A stretch of 64,000 nucleotides of DNA from CAYJBH01 sp964371365. GTDB lineage: Bacteria; Bacillota; Clostridia; Oscillospirales; Ruminococcaceae. Below, one piece after another: positions 8,772-18,176 of this stretch. The notes beneath the pieces were generated by a model. That model made no database searches. It worked only from the letters and a program-made list of their open reading frames with translations, and had not been told where the DNA came from. The DNA is taken from NCBI GenBank assembly GCA_964371365.1, contig CAYJMO010000002.1:1-64000 (forward strand). The letters run 5' to 3'. Position 1 is the first letter of the stretch; each line of letters opens with the position of its first letter. The position numbers were made by a program, and so were the translations under genes.

Positions 8772-9686
8772 ATGCCGATAAGAATACCGAATGAACTGCC
8801 GGCATTAAAGACACTGGCAAACGAAAATATCTTTGCCCTCAAGGAAGCTCGTGCCGAACAGCAGGAAATTCGCCCACTGAAAATACTGATACTAAACCTC
8901 ATGCCCAAGAAGATAGAGACGGAGGTTCAGTTGTTGCGCCTACTCTCCAACACCGCAATACAGGTGGAGGTGGAACTGCTCGGGCTGAAAAGTTATACCC
9001 CAAAAAACACCTCAAGTGCGCACCTTTCCCAGTTTTATCGCCACTTTGACAGCATAAAAGAAAAGCGTTTTGATGGTATGATCATCACCGGTGCGCCGGT
9101 GGAACGCATGCCCTTTGAGTCGGTGGACTACTGGCAGGAGATGTGCGAGATTATGGACTGGTCGATGACCAACGTCTACTCGGTTATGCATATATGCTGG
9201 GCGGCGCAAGCAGGGCTTTACCATCGATTTGGTATAGACAAAAAGCCGCTGGACGAGAAATTGTCCGGTGTGTTTGCACATGTCATGACCGACAACCATC
9301 ATCCGCTTATGAGAGGGTTTGATGACTGTTTTTGGGCACCCCACTCCCGCTACACCACCGTCGACATTGAAAGTGTTAAGGCGATAAAGGAACTCAAGAT
9401 ATTGTCCGTTTCACCCACCGCAGGGCTATACCTTGCGGAGGATATTAAACATCGACGTTTTTATGTCACAGGACATCCGGAATATGACCGTGAGACACTT
9501 AAAAACGAATATCTTCGCGACGTCCGGGCGGGTAAAAACCCAAAAATACCTTTTTCCTACCTCCCAAACGACGACATAAATGAACCTCCGCTTTTCAGCT
9601 GGAGGTCCCATGCGAATTTGCTCTATTCAAACTGGCTCAACTATTATGTGTATCAGGAAACACCATTTGATCTTTCAACTCTTTGA
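8772..9686 (+). CDS. metA: homoserine O-acetyltransferase (MetA family)
   Basis: 304 residues. The family acylates the hydroxyl of L-homoserine, the first committed step of methionine synthesis. The catalytic residues are C142 (HICWAAQAG), H235 and E237 (TGHPEYD). E111 (GAPVERMPF) is the residue reported to favour acetyl-CoA over succinyl-CoA, so an acetyltransferase is predicted despite the MetA fold. The chosen ATG has AGGAG 7 nt upstream and gives the standard length; the open frame extends upstream into the S41 gene without a better start. It lies 7 nt after the S41 gene. The 3' end overlaps the convergent nucleotidyltransferase by 50 nt. Confidence 0.92.
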   Translation: MPIRIPNELPALKTLANENIFALKEARAEQQEIRPLKILILNLMPKKIETEVQLLRLLSNTAIQVEVELLGLKSYTPKNTSSAHLSQFYRHFDSIKEKRFDGMIITGAPVERMPFESVDYWQEMCEIMDWSMTNVYSVMHICWAAQAGLYHRFGIDKKPLDEKLSGVFAHVMTDNHHPLMRGFDDCFWAPHSRYTTVDIESVKAIKELKILSVSPTAGLYLAEDIKHRRFYVTGHPEYDRETLKNEYLRDVRAGKNPKIPFSYLPNDDINEPPLFSWRSHANLLYSNWLNYYVYQETPFDLSTL

Positions 9687-10245
9687 TTTGCTCTTTGGTG
9701 TCGACATCGAGCGCCTCAAGCTCGTCGGTCAACTCGTAAAGCTCTATGCAGTCGGGGAAACGAAAAAGTATGTCCCGAGCACCGATATCGCCGCTGAGTT
9801 TAAAAAGCTCTTTATAAAATTTATTCCCAAAGATGATGGGAGCACAACGCCTGCCGCTGATGTGGCAGGTTAATATTTTGTCCTTTTTTGTAGATTTAAA
9901 ACGTTCATTAAGCTCGATGAGTGTTTTGGACTTAATCAACGGTTGGTCCGCCACCATCACCATGATGGAGCGACGATACCAAAATTTATGTGAGCCGGTT
10001 CTTATGCTGGAGCCCTGTCCGAGGCTTTGGCGTGAGGTTGGGACGGTGGCGAGCCCGAGTCCATGAGCAACATCTCGAACCGCCTCATTCTCGTACACAA
10101 CAACTCCCGGCAGTCCCGACTGTTTTAATGCCGACATGGCGTAGTAACACAGAGGCTTGCCTCCAACATCCTCCAATAGCTTGTTGGAACCGAACCTTAG
10201 CCCTTTACCTGCCGCTAATAGGACAACTCCGCTGTCGTTAAACAT
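9637..10245 (-). CDS. MobA-like nucleotidyltransferase
   Basis: About 202 residues with the NTP-transferase signature LLAAGKGLRFGSNKLL near the N terminus and the metal-binding VADQPLI. It resembles the molybdopterin CTP/GTP transferase (MocA/MobA) group, which attaches a nucleotide to a cofactor. The specific substrate is not clear, and no molybdoenzyme gene is in the window. I chose the ATG at 10245 because GGAG lies 12 nt upstream. A TTG at 10266 would overlap the upstream stop (TTGA) but has no SD. The 3' end overlaps metA tail to tail by 50 nt. Confidence 0.75.
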   Translation of the reverse strand: MFNDSGVVLLAAGKGLRFGSNKLLEDVGGKPLCYYAMSALKQSGLPGVVVYENEAVRDVAHGLGLATVPTSRQSLGQGSSIRTGSHKFWYRRSIMVMVADQPLIKSKTLIELNERFKSTKKDKILTCHISGRRCAPIIFGNKFYKELFKLSGDIGARDILFRFPDCIELYELTDELEALDVDTKEQIKELKDQMVFPDTHNS

Positions 10246-10262
10246 TAAACTTAAAAACTCCG

Positions 10263-12029
10263 TCAAATTTTTGATAGATATTTTGTCTCAAACTCCGCGA
10301 GATTTTTTGCCTTTTGAGGGTCAATCAGATTGGTTTTCATACTTCTTTTCATGTCGTGATAGTCGAAACTTTCGTCATTACTCTCAAGATAAAGTATCCT
10401 GTTTGCTAAGTTGCTGCAATGATCGGAGATGCGCTCAAGATTGGAGAGAATTTCCATAAACACAAGTCCGGTCTCGACAGAACATTTGCCGTTCTTAAGG
10501 CGCTTGATATGCTTGTTGCGCAGTTTTTCACAGATGTGATCAACCGTCTCTTCAAGCGGTTCCACCATAAGTGCAGTCTGGGCATCGGTGCCGGCAAAGG
10601 CGGTGAAAGCAAGTCCTAAATTCTCGTTAACCGCCTCACGCAGGATCTCTAACTCTGCCTTTGCGCCGGACGAAATTCCGCGTTTGCCGAGGTTTTCCGC
10701 CCATTCGGCAACATTTACTGCGTGGTCACCGATACGCTCAAAGTCGGAGATACTGCCGATAAGCATGGAAATGTGGTTGCTCTCCTTTAAAGAGAGTTCA
10801 CGGTGAGATATCTTAATCAGAAATCCTGTAACCGAAACCTCTAACTTGTCGATGGTCTCCTCCACCTCGGCAATTGATTTAAATTTATCGACGTCAAAGG
10901 ATTTCACGAGAGACACAGCGTCATTAAAGTTGTTTTGTGCAAGAGTAGCCATAAGTTCCACGCTGTCCTGCGCCTTTTGTATGGCGACGGAAGGGGTGCC
11001 GAGCAGACGCTCGTCCAGGATGGGGAGTGCAGATTCCATCACATCCTCCGGGTCACTCTTGACCGTCTTGGTGGCGAGTTTTGCGAGGAGTTTTGTAAAC
11101 GGCAACAGTAGGAGTGTTACTATGATGTTAAAGGCGGTATGGAAGTTTGCAATGTCGGCACGGTAGATGACGTCGTCCCAAAAAGGCAGGCCACCTAAGG
11201 CGAATTTTGCCCCGTATATGCCAAGCAAAAACACGGTGGTGCCGATGACATTAAAGTAGAGATGGCAAAAAGCACTGCGTTTTGCCGCCTTGTTTGCGCC
11301 GATGGACGCCATCATCGGGGTGATACATGTACCGATATTCTGACCGAGAATGATGGGGATTGCAGTCGACCAACTGATGATGCCGGTGGTGGACAGTGCC
11401 TGAAGTATACCGACCGAGGCAGAGCTACTCTGGATAAGGGCGGTGACTATCGCACCGGCGAGCACACCGAGTATCGGATTTGAGAGGGTGGAGAAGAGCT
11501 GGACAAACAGCTCCGATTCACGCAGAGGGCGAACGGCATCCTCCATGGTGAACATGCCGGTAAAGAGCACGCCAAATCCAACCAACGCTTGACCTATATC
11601 GCGTCGGCGAGGTCGCTCGGAAAACATAAACAGGAATGCACCGATAAAGGCAAAGACCGGCGCTATGGTTGAGGGTTTAAGAATTCGCAGAAAAAAGTTG
11701 TCGGAGGTAAGGTCGCTGAGCGCAAGTATCTGAGCGGTGATTGTGGTACCGATGTTGGCACCCATGATAACACCGACCGCCTGAGCCAACTGCATCATGC
11801 CACTGTTGACAAGACCGACTACCATGACGGTGCTGGCAGAGGAACTCTGAACCGCCGCAGTGAGCAGTGCACCGAATAGCACCGCAATGGCAGGTGTGCG
11901 AGTTAGTTTTTTTAGAATAGACTCAAGTTTGTTGCCCGCTAACTTCTCAAGGCCGCCCGCCATGGTCTGCATACCGAACAAAAAAAGTGCAAGCCCGCCA
12001 AACAAGCTCACCACATCAAAAAAACTCAT
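10263..12029 (-). CDS. Na/Pi cotransporter family protein with PhoU domain
   Basis: 588 residues. Two inverted NptA-type transport repeats each carry the QSSSAS motif (QSSSASTVMVV near residue 60 and QSSSASVGILQ near 200), with about nine membrane helices to residue 320. A cytoplasmic PhoU-like helical region follows (about 345-580). The family moves phosphate with sodium, and the PhoU part probably senses or limits uptake. RBS GAGG precedes the ATG. It is the first gene of a two-gene minus-strand unit with the nucleotidyltransferase. Confidence 0.88.
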   Translation of the reverse strand: MSFFDVVSLFGGLALFLFGMQTMAGGLEKLAGNKLESILKKLTRTPAIAVLFGALLTAAVQSSSASTVMVVGLVNSGMMQLAQAVGVIMGANIGTTITAQILALSDLTSDNFFLRILKPSTIAPVFAFIGAFLFMFSERPRRRDIGQALVGFGVLFTGMFTMEDAVRPLRESELFVQLFSTLSNPILGVLAGAIVTALIQSSSASVGILQALSTTGIISWSTAIPIILGQNIGTCITPMMASIGANKAAKRSAFCHLYFNVIGTTVFLLGIYGAKFALGGLPFWDDVIYRADIANFHTAFNIIVTLLLLPFTKLLAKLATKTVKSDPEDVMESALPILDERLLGTPSVAIQKAQDSVELMATLAQNNFNDAVSLVKSFDVDKFKSIAEVEETIDKLEVSVTGFLIKISHRELSLKESNHISMLIGSISDFERIGDHAVNVAEWAENLGKRGISSGAKAELEILREAVNENLGLAFTAFAGTDAQTALMVEPLEETVDHICEKLRNKHIKRLKNGKCSVETGLVFMEILSNLERISDHCSNLANRILYLESNDESFDYHDMKRSMKTNLIDPQKAKNLAEFETKYLSKI

Positions 12030-12225
12030 ACAAACCTCATATCACATTTATATTACTATGCTAACATAAATATGACAGAAAATAAAGTGTTTTGTATTAA
12101 ATTTTCCTTTTTTTACAAAATAAATTTTGTTCTATATATATTTATCTTAATTATTTCTATTAGCCGGTCCACTTTTAATCCTTGCGACACTTACAGGATG
12201 TCAATAAACGACAAGGTGTTGCACA

Positions 12226-12254
12226 TTGACAAAAGTAAAATATTGGTTTAAAAT
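12226..12254 (+). promoter_or_regulatory. promoter for the GT2-DUF5711-CvpA genes
   Basis: TTGACA (12226-12231), 17-bp spacer, TAAAAT (12249-12254), 31 nt before the ATG at 12285. The rest of the 255-nt divergent spacer is A/T-rich without another clear signal. Confidence 0.65.
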
Positions 12255-12284
12255 AAAGTAACACAGAAAAGGGAAAAAAGGGGC

Positions 12285-13838
12285 ATGGACGGGGGATTTT
12301 TATTTTCGGTGATCATAGCCGCCGCCAACGCAGAGCGTGATATCGGCGGTACTATGGAGGCTATCATATCTCAGACGTTGCCGTTTGAAAATTTTATCGA
12401 GATAGTTGTGGTGAACAATGGCTCGATAGATTCTACCGGCGCCGTCGCGCGTAGCTATGCCACGCTCTACCCCGAAAATATTCGTGTCTATGACAAGGTT
12501 GCCGGCAGTGCCGCGTCGGCGCGCAACGTCGGACTGCGCATGGCAAAGGGCAGCTACATAAATTTTTGTGAGCAAAACGGTCGATTTGACCCGGAGGTGT
12601 TCGCCTCGGTCGCCATGTTTTTCGAGAGCCATAAAGAGGAGGTTAACATCACCGCCGTCGCCGGCAAAAAACCTCCCAACGTCGATGATTTTTTCGACTT
12701 TTTTAAACGTACACGCGTTATCGATTTAGATCGCACCCCGAGCTATGTTCAGACCGAGCTCTCCACCTGCTTTATTGCTCGTCACTGCTGTGCCCTTTTA
12801 TCCTTTGATGAACAGCTCCACCGCTTTGAGGAGCTGGAGTTTATCTATCGGATACTCTCGCGTCGGCCGACAATAGGCGTTGTGGAAAAGCACGGCTACC
12901 GCTCGCCCGAGGTTCAAACCGACCGTCTGACCACCGCGAAACTTCTTCTAAACGAATTTCTGCCGAAGATGATCACCTTTTATCGAGAGCGTTTCGACCC
13001 ACCCCTCCCGCCCTACTTTCTATATTTCGTCATGCGGCTTTTTTGTACCCATTTTGCAGGGAATGCGAGGGAATTTGCCCTCTCGACCGATGATAAACGC
13101 GCGCTTTTGCCGAGGATAAAGCAGATATTGTCCCTTTTGAGCGAAAAGATGTTGCGCAGTGACATGTTTGTGCAGGAGGATGCACTCGCTTTTTGCCTCT
13201 CCATGAAGCCAAATTCCCAGGAATATCTTAAAAAGAACTATCCGGAGTTTGATTGTTGTTATAGCGTGACGGTGATAATACCACCCGATGCCGACGCTGT
13301 TTTGACCGACTCATTGCGCAGGTGTAGCTGTGAACAGTTAGAGATACTGCGCACCGACCCCGCGTCCGGACTTGCGCGCGCCGGTGGTGATTTTGTGATG
13401 TTTTTTGATGCACACGACAGGGTTGAGGCGGACATTTTTCGTGTGATGCTACGCCGTCTGATCCTCACACGTGCCTCGATCTGCTGTTGCGGTTACTATC
13501 ATTCCTCAAAAAAGATATACAACCCGGAAGGTCTTGCGGGAATTGTGCCTTTAAGCATCCTTTGCGCGGCGCCGCTCTGCCTATCTTCCTTTATGTTCAA
13601 GACCGATTTATTACGCACAAGAATTGCCGGTGAGAAGATAGACACCCACAACCCCTATTTTTTTCTTGCAGTGTTGCAAAAGATGGAGCTTGTGACGGTC
13701 AACCGACCACTTCTACATACACATTTTTCTGAGACGCGCTCCTTTGAGGAGATCTATGGCAATGAAAAACAAAGCGTCAAAAATCCGCTGGTGCAAAATC
13801 GCAACATCTGTAAAAAATACAACCCCTTTGGTAACTGA
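12285..13838 (+). CDS. tandem GT2-family glycosyltransferase-like protein
   Basis: 517 residues with two GT-A/GT2-like segments. The first (about 5-215) starts FSVIIAAANAERDIGGTMEAI and has VVNNGSID, but the place where the metal-binding D-x-D/DDD lies reads INFCEQNGRFD. The second (about 325-500) starts YSVTVIIPPDAD, is shortened, and keeps VMFFDAHDRVEADIF, which fits the DxxD of such enzymes. Family members transfer sugars to envelope acceptors. No signal peptide, so cytoplasmic. The ATG follows a purine-rich AAAGGGAAAAAAGGGG. It runs 2 nt ahead of the DUF5711 gene. Donor and acceptor are unknown. Confidence 0.7.
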   Translation: MDGGFLFSVIIAAANAERDIGGTMEAIISQTLPFENFIEIVVVNNGSIDSTGAVARSYATLYPENIRVYDKVAGSAASARNVGLRMAKGSYINFCEQNGRFDPEVFASVAMFFESHKEEVNITAVAGKKPPNVDDFFDFFKRTRVIDLDRTPSYVQTELSTCFIARHCCALLSFDEQLHRFEELEFIYRILSRRPTIGVVEKHGYRSPEVQTDRLTTAKLLLNEFLPKMITFYRERFDPPLPPYFLYFVMRLFCTHFAGNAREFALSTDDKRALLPRIKQILSLLSEKMLRSDMFVQEDALAFCLSMKPNSQEYLKKNYPEFDCCYSVTVIIPPDADAVLTDSLRRCSCEQLEILRTDPASGLARAGGDFVMFFDAHDRVEADIFRVMLRRLILTRASICCCGYYHSSKKIYNPEGLAGIVPLSILCAAPLCLSSFMFKTDLLRTRIAGEKIDTHNPYFFLAVLQKMELVTVNRPLLHTHFSETRSFEEIYGNEKQSVKNPLVQNRNICKKYNPFGN

Positions 13839-13840
13839 CT

Positions 13841-15013
13841 ATGAGTGAGCAACAAAAACCTAAGCTTGTCGACCGACTCGCCGCAATTCGTCGGCGTAGG
13901 CGGTTTACCATGTTGCGACGGATAGTAGCGTTAACAGCGATTGTTGTTTTTGCCATCCTGCTTTTGACAGGTTTTTTTGCACCTGTTTTTACCTCGGCAA
14001 GCGGTGCGGTAGAGGTTATTCGCCTTGCCATCGACCGTGGTGACGGTTTTCCGGCAAAGCTGAACCTCGGCGGGGTGTTCGATGCAAAGGAGCTCGGGCA
14101 GGGTCTTGTGATCGCAGGAGAGAATGACCTCTCCTTTGTCTCCCCCTCCGGAAAGCAGGTGCGCCATGTCAGTCATAACTATGATAATCCATTGATGGAG
14201 AGTTCCTCCGATCGAGTGCTGATTTATACAAGAGGTGCACAGGATTTGCGGATAGAGGGATACTATGAAACGGTGCTGACAGACAACGTCGCTCAGGACA
14301 TTTATCTCGCCGAGTTGGCGGAAAATGGGGTGTATTGTCTTGCTACCTCTGACGCTCAGTATCGCAGTTCGGTGGGAATATATTCCTCGGTTGGCACCGA
14401 AATTTTCAACTATAAATTAGCGGATGAGATGCCGAATGTAATAACCTTTTCCGACAACTCGAAATATGTTGCGCTCGCCACCCTATACTCGATAGACGGG
14501 GTTGTTAAAAGCAATATCTACACCTTCTCCATTCAACAAAGGGAGATTATCGGTGTCATAGAGGGGGTAGAGGGACTCTGTCTCGACCTCGCATTTCAGG
14601 GTTCTGACCGACTTCTCGCCGTCTTTGAAGAAAAGGTTGCATTATATGATGTCAATGATCAAACGGCCGTAACGGAGTACGACTATGACGACCGACAATT
14701 GCTTAGATTTTCTGTAGCGCAGGAGGGTGACGGCATTGCGCTTTTGCTCGGCGAACTACAGCTACCCTCCTCGGTAACTCTCATAACCCTCGACGCCGCA
14801 TTGCGAGTACAGGGGGAAACAATTATCCCTTTTACTGTTGACAACATTTATCATTCCGAGTACAATATATACGTATCCTCCGGCAGTACGCTTTATAGTT
14901 ATGATATCGGCCTACAGCTCACGCCGGAACAGACTTTATACAGTGAAAATATCGTTGCACTGCTCTCGAACGGGCTGTTGGTCAGCAACGAATTTATATA
15001 CGAATACTATTAA
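13841..15013 (+). CDS. DUF5711-type membrane-anchored protein
   Basis: 390 residues with a basic N terminus, one membrane helix (about 27-52), then a long outer domain of repeated beta strands that looks like a propeller (about 75-390). It matches the pattern of DUF5711 proteins common in Ruminococcaceae-like genomes; function is not established. It follows the GT2 gene by 2 nt and precedes CvpA by 27 nt, so it is co-transcribed with envelope genes. Confidence 0.65.
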   Translation: MSEQQKPKLVDRLAAIRRRRRFTMLRRIVALTAIVVFAILLLTGFFAPVFTSASGAVEVIRLAIDRGDGFPAKLNLGGVFDAKELGQGLVIAGENDLSFVSPSGKQVRHVSHNYDNPLMESSSDRVLIYTRGAQDLRIEGYYETVLTDNVAQDIYLAELAENGVYCLATSDAQYRSSVGIYSSVGTEIFNYKLADEMPNVITFSDNSKYVALATLYSIDGVVKSNIYTFSIQQREIIGVIEGVEGLCLDLAFQGSDRLLAVFEEKVALYDVNDQTAVTEYDYDDRQLLRFSVAQEGDGIALLLGELQLPSSVTLITLDAALRVQGETIIPFTVDNIYHSEYNIYVSSGSTLYSYDIGLQLTPEQTLYSENIVALLSNGLLVSNEFIYEYY

Positions 15014-15040
15014 CCTTCAAAGGACGGGATAAAACAGATT

Positions 15041-15757
15041 ATGGATTTATTTGCAATATTGATTGACATTGTTATGCTCGGCGTATTTCTTACGACGATA
15101 GTGCGATACTACTATCGAGGCTTTTTTGTCTCACTCATATCGGTTGGCGGATCGATAGTCGCCGTTGTGGCGGCACTTTTGCTCTCTAATCCGGTGGCAA
15201 ATTTTGTGTTTGAGACCTTTATGAGAGGCGGTATCACGGCACGGGTCGAGGCCTCTTTGCAGGACTCCTTGCCACAACAGTCGGTGCTTGTGTTGGTGGA
15301 GGGTTTTACCGAGTCTATGCCACCCAGCCTGACCCAAAATCTTGAAAGTCATAACATTTTGCAGAGCCTTGAAGATTTTTTCAACAGTGGTATTGCCATT
15401 ACCGGTGAGGGCATTGTCAACACCTCGGTAGCACCAATAATGATTTCGGTAACCTCGGCGGTCATCTTTTTCTTCCTGCTGTTTGTCATCAAACTCGGTT
15501 TTAGTATGTTGGAAAAACTTTTTACCTTTGTAGACAATGTTCCTGTGGTCAGCCAACTCAACAGCCTCCTCGGTGCGGCAATCGGTATAATTCCCGGTTT
15601 CATAAACGTAGTTCTGGTGTTCTCCGCCCTTGTCCTTATCGCTATGTTTACGTCGGGGCAGGTGCCGATTATCAACACCGAAACACTGTACAGCACCTTT
15701 TCCGGTAATCTTTTTGACATTGTATTAAATGCGGTGTCCGGCTTTTTTACACCATAG
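15041..15757 (+). CDS. CvpA family membrane protein
   Basis: 238 residues with four hydrophobic segments (about 5-30, 35-60, 140-160, 175-205) and the early IDIVMLGVFLTTIVRYYYRG pattern of the CvpA family. The prototype was found through colicin V export; later work links the family to envelope integrity. RBS AAAGGACGGG precedes the ATG. It ends the GT2-DUF5711-CvpA run. Confidence 0.75.
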   Translation: MDLFAILIDIVMLGVFLTTIVRYYYRGFFVSLISVGGSIVAVVAALLLSNPVANFVFETFMRGGITARVEASLQDSLPQQSVLVLVEGFTESMPPSLTQNLESHNILQSLEDFFNSGIAITGEGIVNTSVAPIMISVTSAVIFFFLLFVIKLGFSMLEKLFTFVDNVPVVSQLNSLLGAAIGIIPGFINVVLVFSALVLIAMFTSGQVPIINTETLYSTFSGNLFDIVLNAVSGFFTP

Positions 15758-15795
15758 ATCAGCTGTTAAACTATCACACATCGACCATATAAATT

Positions 15796-15813
15796 TGGTA
15801 AAATATTGGCAAA
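15796..15813 (+). promoter_or_regulatory. extended -10 overlapping a CtsR-like operator
   Basis: TG-N-TAAAAT lies at 15796-15804. The same bases form GGTAAAA (15797-15803), TAT, TGGCAAA (15807-15813). Against the CtsR heptad direct repeat (RGTCAAA-NAN-RGTCAAA) this matches 11 of 14 heptad positions plus the spacer A. CtsR represses clpE and clpC in Firmicutes. No strong -35 is seen and ctsR is not in the window. Confidence 0.45.
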
Positions 15814-15837
15814 ACCAATCCCAAGGAGTTATTTATT

Positions 15838-18153
15838 ATGTTATGTACACGTTGCAATAAGCGACCTGCCGTCATATTTGTTCAACCGGTCAGTGAGGAG
15901 TCGACCGGCGTGGGTTATTGTCTTACCTGTGCAAAAGAGCTCGGAATAAAACCACTCGATGATATTCTTAAACGTTTTAACCTGTCGGATCATGATATCT
16001 CCGAGATGGAGAATAGGGTTATGGGCCTTATGGAAAATGTCGACTTTTCTGAGATTGCACAGATGGGAATGCCGGGCGCTAACCCTGATTCCGACACGGA
16101 TGGGGACACCCAGGGTTTTGATTCGGAAAATCCTCCCTATACCGCGTTTGGGTTTGTACCCTCCGAAAAAAAGCAGGACAAAAATCCCAAAAAAAAGGAC
16201 GATAAGTCAAAGGACAAAAAACGACGTTATCTCGATCTCTACTGCACAAATATGACGCAAAAGGCGCGAGCCGGCGAGTTGGATAACCTTATCGGTCGTG
16301 AGCGAGAGATAGAGCGCTGTATTCAAATACTCTGCCGTCGCCAGAAGAATAATCCCTGCCTTATCGGTGAGCCGGGTGTCGGCAAAACCGCAATAGCGGA
16401 GGGGATTGCCCTGCGTATAGCCCAAAACCTTGTTCCGGCACGGCTTGCGAGCAAGGAGATATTCCTGCTCGACCTTGCGGCATTGGTCGCAGGCACCCAG
16501 TTTCGTGGTCAGTTTGAACAACGGATAAAGGGGCTTGTGTCGGAGGTACGTTCCGCGAAAAACATTATACTCTTTATCGACGAGATTCACTCCCTCACCG
16601 GCACGGGCGATGCCGAGGGCAGTATGAACGCCGCAAACACACTTAAACCGGCACTGTCACGCGGTGAGATACAGGTCATCGGCGCAACAACCTTTAAAGA
16701 GTTTCGCAAGTTTATTGAAAAGGATGGAGCGTTAGAGAGACGTTTTCAACAGGTCACGGTGGAAGAGCCCACCATCGAGCAGGCTATCGAGGTTATTTCC
16801 GGCGTGCGTGGTTATTATGAAGAGCACCACGGTGTCGTTGTAACGGACTCGATTGTGCGCATGTCGGTGCTTTTATCGGAGCGTTATATTACCGAGCGGT
16901 TTCTCCCGGACAAGGCAATAGACCTACTGGACGAGGCGGCAACCTGCGCCCATCTTCGTCACCCCAATATCAGCGAGGTGCAGATGGCTAAGACCAAGAT
17001 CCGTGAGATGGTCGAGCTGGAGACCGAGCTGGAACAAGGGGAGCAGAAGGACGAGGCTGTCTATGAACAGATCGCACAGCTGCGTAGCGACATACTGCGT
17101 TTGCAGGGTAAGGTCAACGAACTGCAACCCACCATCGAGAATATAGAGGTCGAGCCGTCCGACATTGCACATGTCATAGAACTTTGGACCGGTATCCCCG
17201 CCGTCAAGGTGGTGGAGGGAGAGTTTGCAAAGCTTGCCTCATTGGAGCAAAATATTAAAGAGCACATTATAGGCCAGGATGAGGCGGTGCGCTTGGTCGC
17301 CGCCGCGATAAAACGCTCGCGTGTCTCGATAAGCGGTCGCAAACGTCCGGCGAGTTTCATCTTCGTAGGACCGACCGGTGTCGGCAAGACAGAGCTGTGC
17401 CGTCAACTATCCATGCAACTCTTTGACGGCGTAGAACCGTTTATACGTCTTGACATGTCGGAATATATGGAAAAACACGCGGTGAGCAGAATAATAGGCT
17501 CACCTCCCGGCTATGTCGGTTATGACGACGCCGGCCAGTTGACCGAAAAGGTGCGCCGCCGCCCCTATAGCGTGGTACTCTTTGATGAGATTGAAAAGGC
17601 GCACCCCGACCTGCTCAATATACTGCTTCAGATACTGGACGAGGGGCATGTGACCGATGCCTCCGGTAGAAATGTTAACTTTGCCAACACCATATTGATA
17701 ATGACCTCCAACGCCGGCTCCTCCGACAAGAGTGGAGAGGTGGGCTTTAACAAGACGCAGGGTCAGATATCTAAAACCAAGTCGGAAAAGGCGCTGTCGG
17801 ATCTACTTCGCCCCGAGTTTTTGGCGCGTGTGGATGAGGTTATCCACTTTGCACCGCTGTCGGGAGACAGTCTTAAAGAGATTGCTCGCCTCATGTTCAA
17901 GGAATATGAAGACACCCTTTTAGAACGTGGAATAATCCTGTCCTTCACCGATGAGGTGCTGGACTGGCTGGTCGCAAGATGTGACGGCGGCAAACACGGC
18001 GCGCGTGACCTGCGCAGATTGTTGCGCCGCGAGTTTGAGGATAAGGCAGTGTCGCTGATGATTGAGGGCTTTTCGATGGGTAAATTCGAGCTTGATGTCG
18101 TGGACGATGAGCTGACGATAGGAACAAAGGTATCGGTGAGCACACCGGTTTAA
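15838..18153 (+). CDS. clpE: ClpE-like Clp ATPase with N-terminal zinc finger
   Basis: 771 residues. The N-terminal zinc finger uses C3/C6 and C28/C31, as in ClpE. A linker rich in D and K follows (about 80-130). AAA domain 1 has GEPGVGKTAIAEG and LFIDEIHS; a short coiled middle region lies at about 380-430; AAA domain 2 has GPTGVGKTELCRQ and VVLFDEIEKAHPD. A VGF tripeptide in the domain 2 loop (SGEVGFNKTQ) fits the ClpP-docking loop. The protein unfolds damaged proteins for ClpP during stress. RBS AAGGAG precedes the ATG. Possible CtsR operator upstream. Confidence 0.87.
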   Translation: MLCTRCNKRPAVIFVQPVSEESTGVGYCLTCAKELGIKPLDDILKRFNLSDHDISEMENRVMGLMENVDFSEIAQMGMPGANPDSDTDGDTQGFDSENPPYTAFGFVPSEKKQDKNPKKKDDKSKDKKRRYLDLYCTNMTQKARAGELDNLIGREREIERCIQILCRRQKNNPCLIGEPGVGKTAIAEGIALRIAQNLVPARLASKEIFLLDLAALVAGTQFRGQFEQRIKGLVSEVRSAKNIILFIDEIHSLTGTGDAEGSMNAANTLKPALSRGEIQVIGATTFKEFRKFIEKDGALERRFQQVTVEEPTIEQAIEVISGVRGYYEEHHGVVVTDSIVRMSVLLSERYITERFLPDKAIDLLDEAATCAHLRHPNISEVQMAKTKIREMVELETELEQGEQKDEAVYEQIAQLRSDILRLQGKVNELQPTIENIEVEPSDIAHVIELWTGIPAVKVVEGEFAKLASLEQNIKEHIIGQDEAVRLVAAAIKRSRVSISGRKRPASFIFVGPTGVGKTELCRQLSMQLFDGVEPFIRLDMSEYMEKHAVSRIIGSPPGYVGYDDAGQLTEKVRRRPYSVVLFDEIEKAHPDLLNILLQILDEGHVTDASGRNVNFANTILIMTSNAGSSDKSGEVGFNKTQGQISKTKSEKALSDLLRPEFLARVDEVIHFAPLSGDSLKEIARLMFKEYEDTLLERGIILSFTDEVLDWLVARCDGGKHGARDLRRLLRREFEDKAVSLMIEGFSMGKFELDVVDDELTIGTKVSVSTPV

Positions 18154-18176
18154 ACATACTCTGATGGAATAAAAAT

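Noticed and set aside
10261..10280. Match to the ars-type palindrome (TCAAATTTTTGATA)
   Set aside because: Lies inside the end of the Na/Pi gene, lacks the full dyad and is likely chance.
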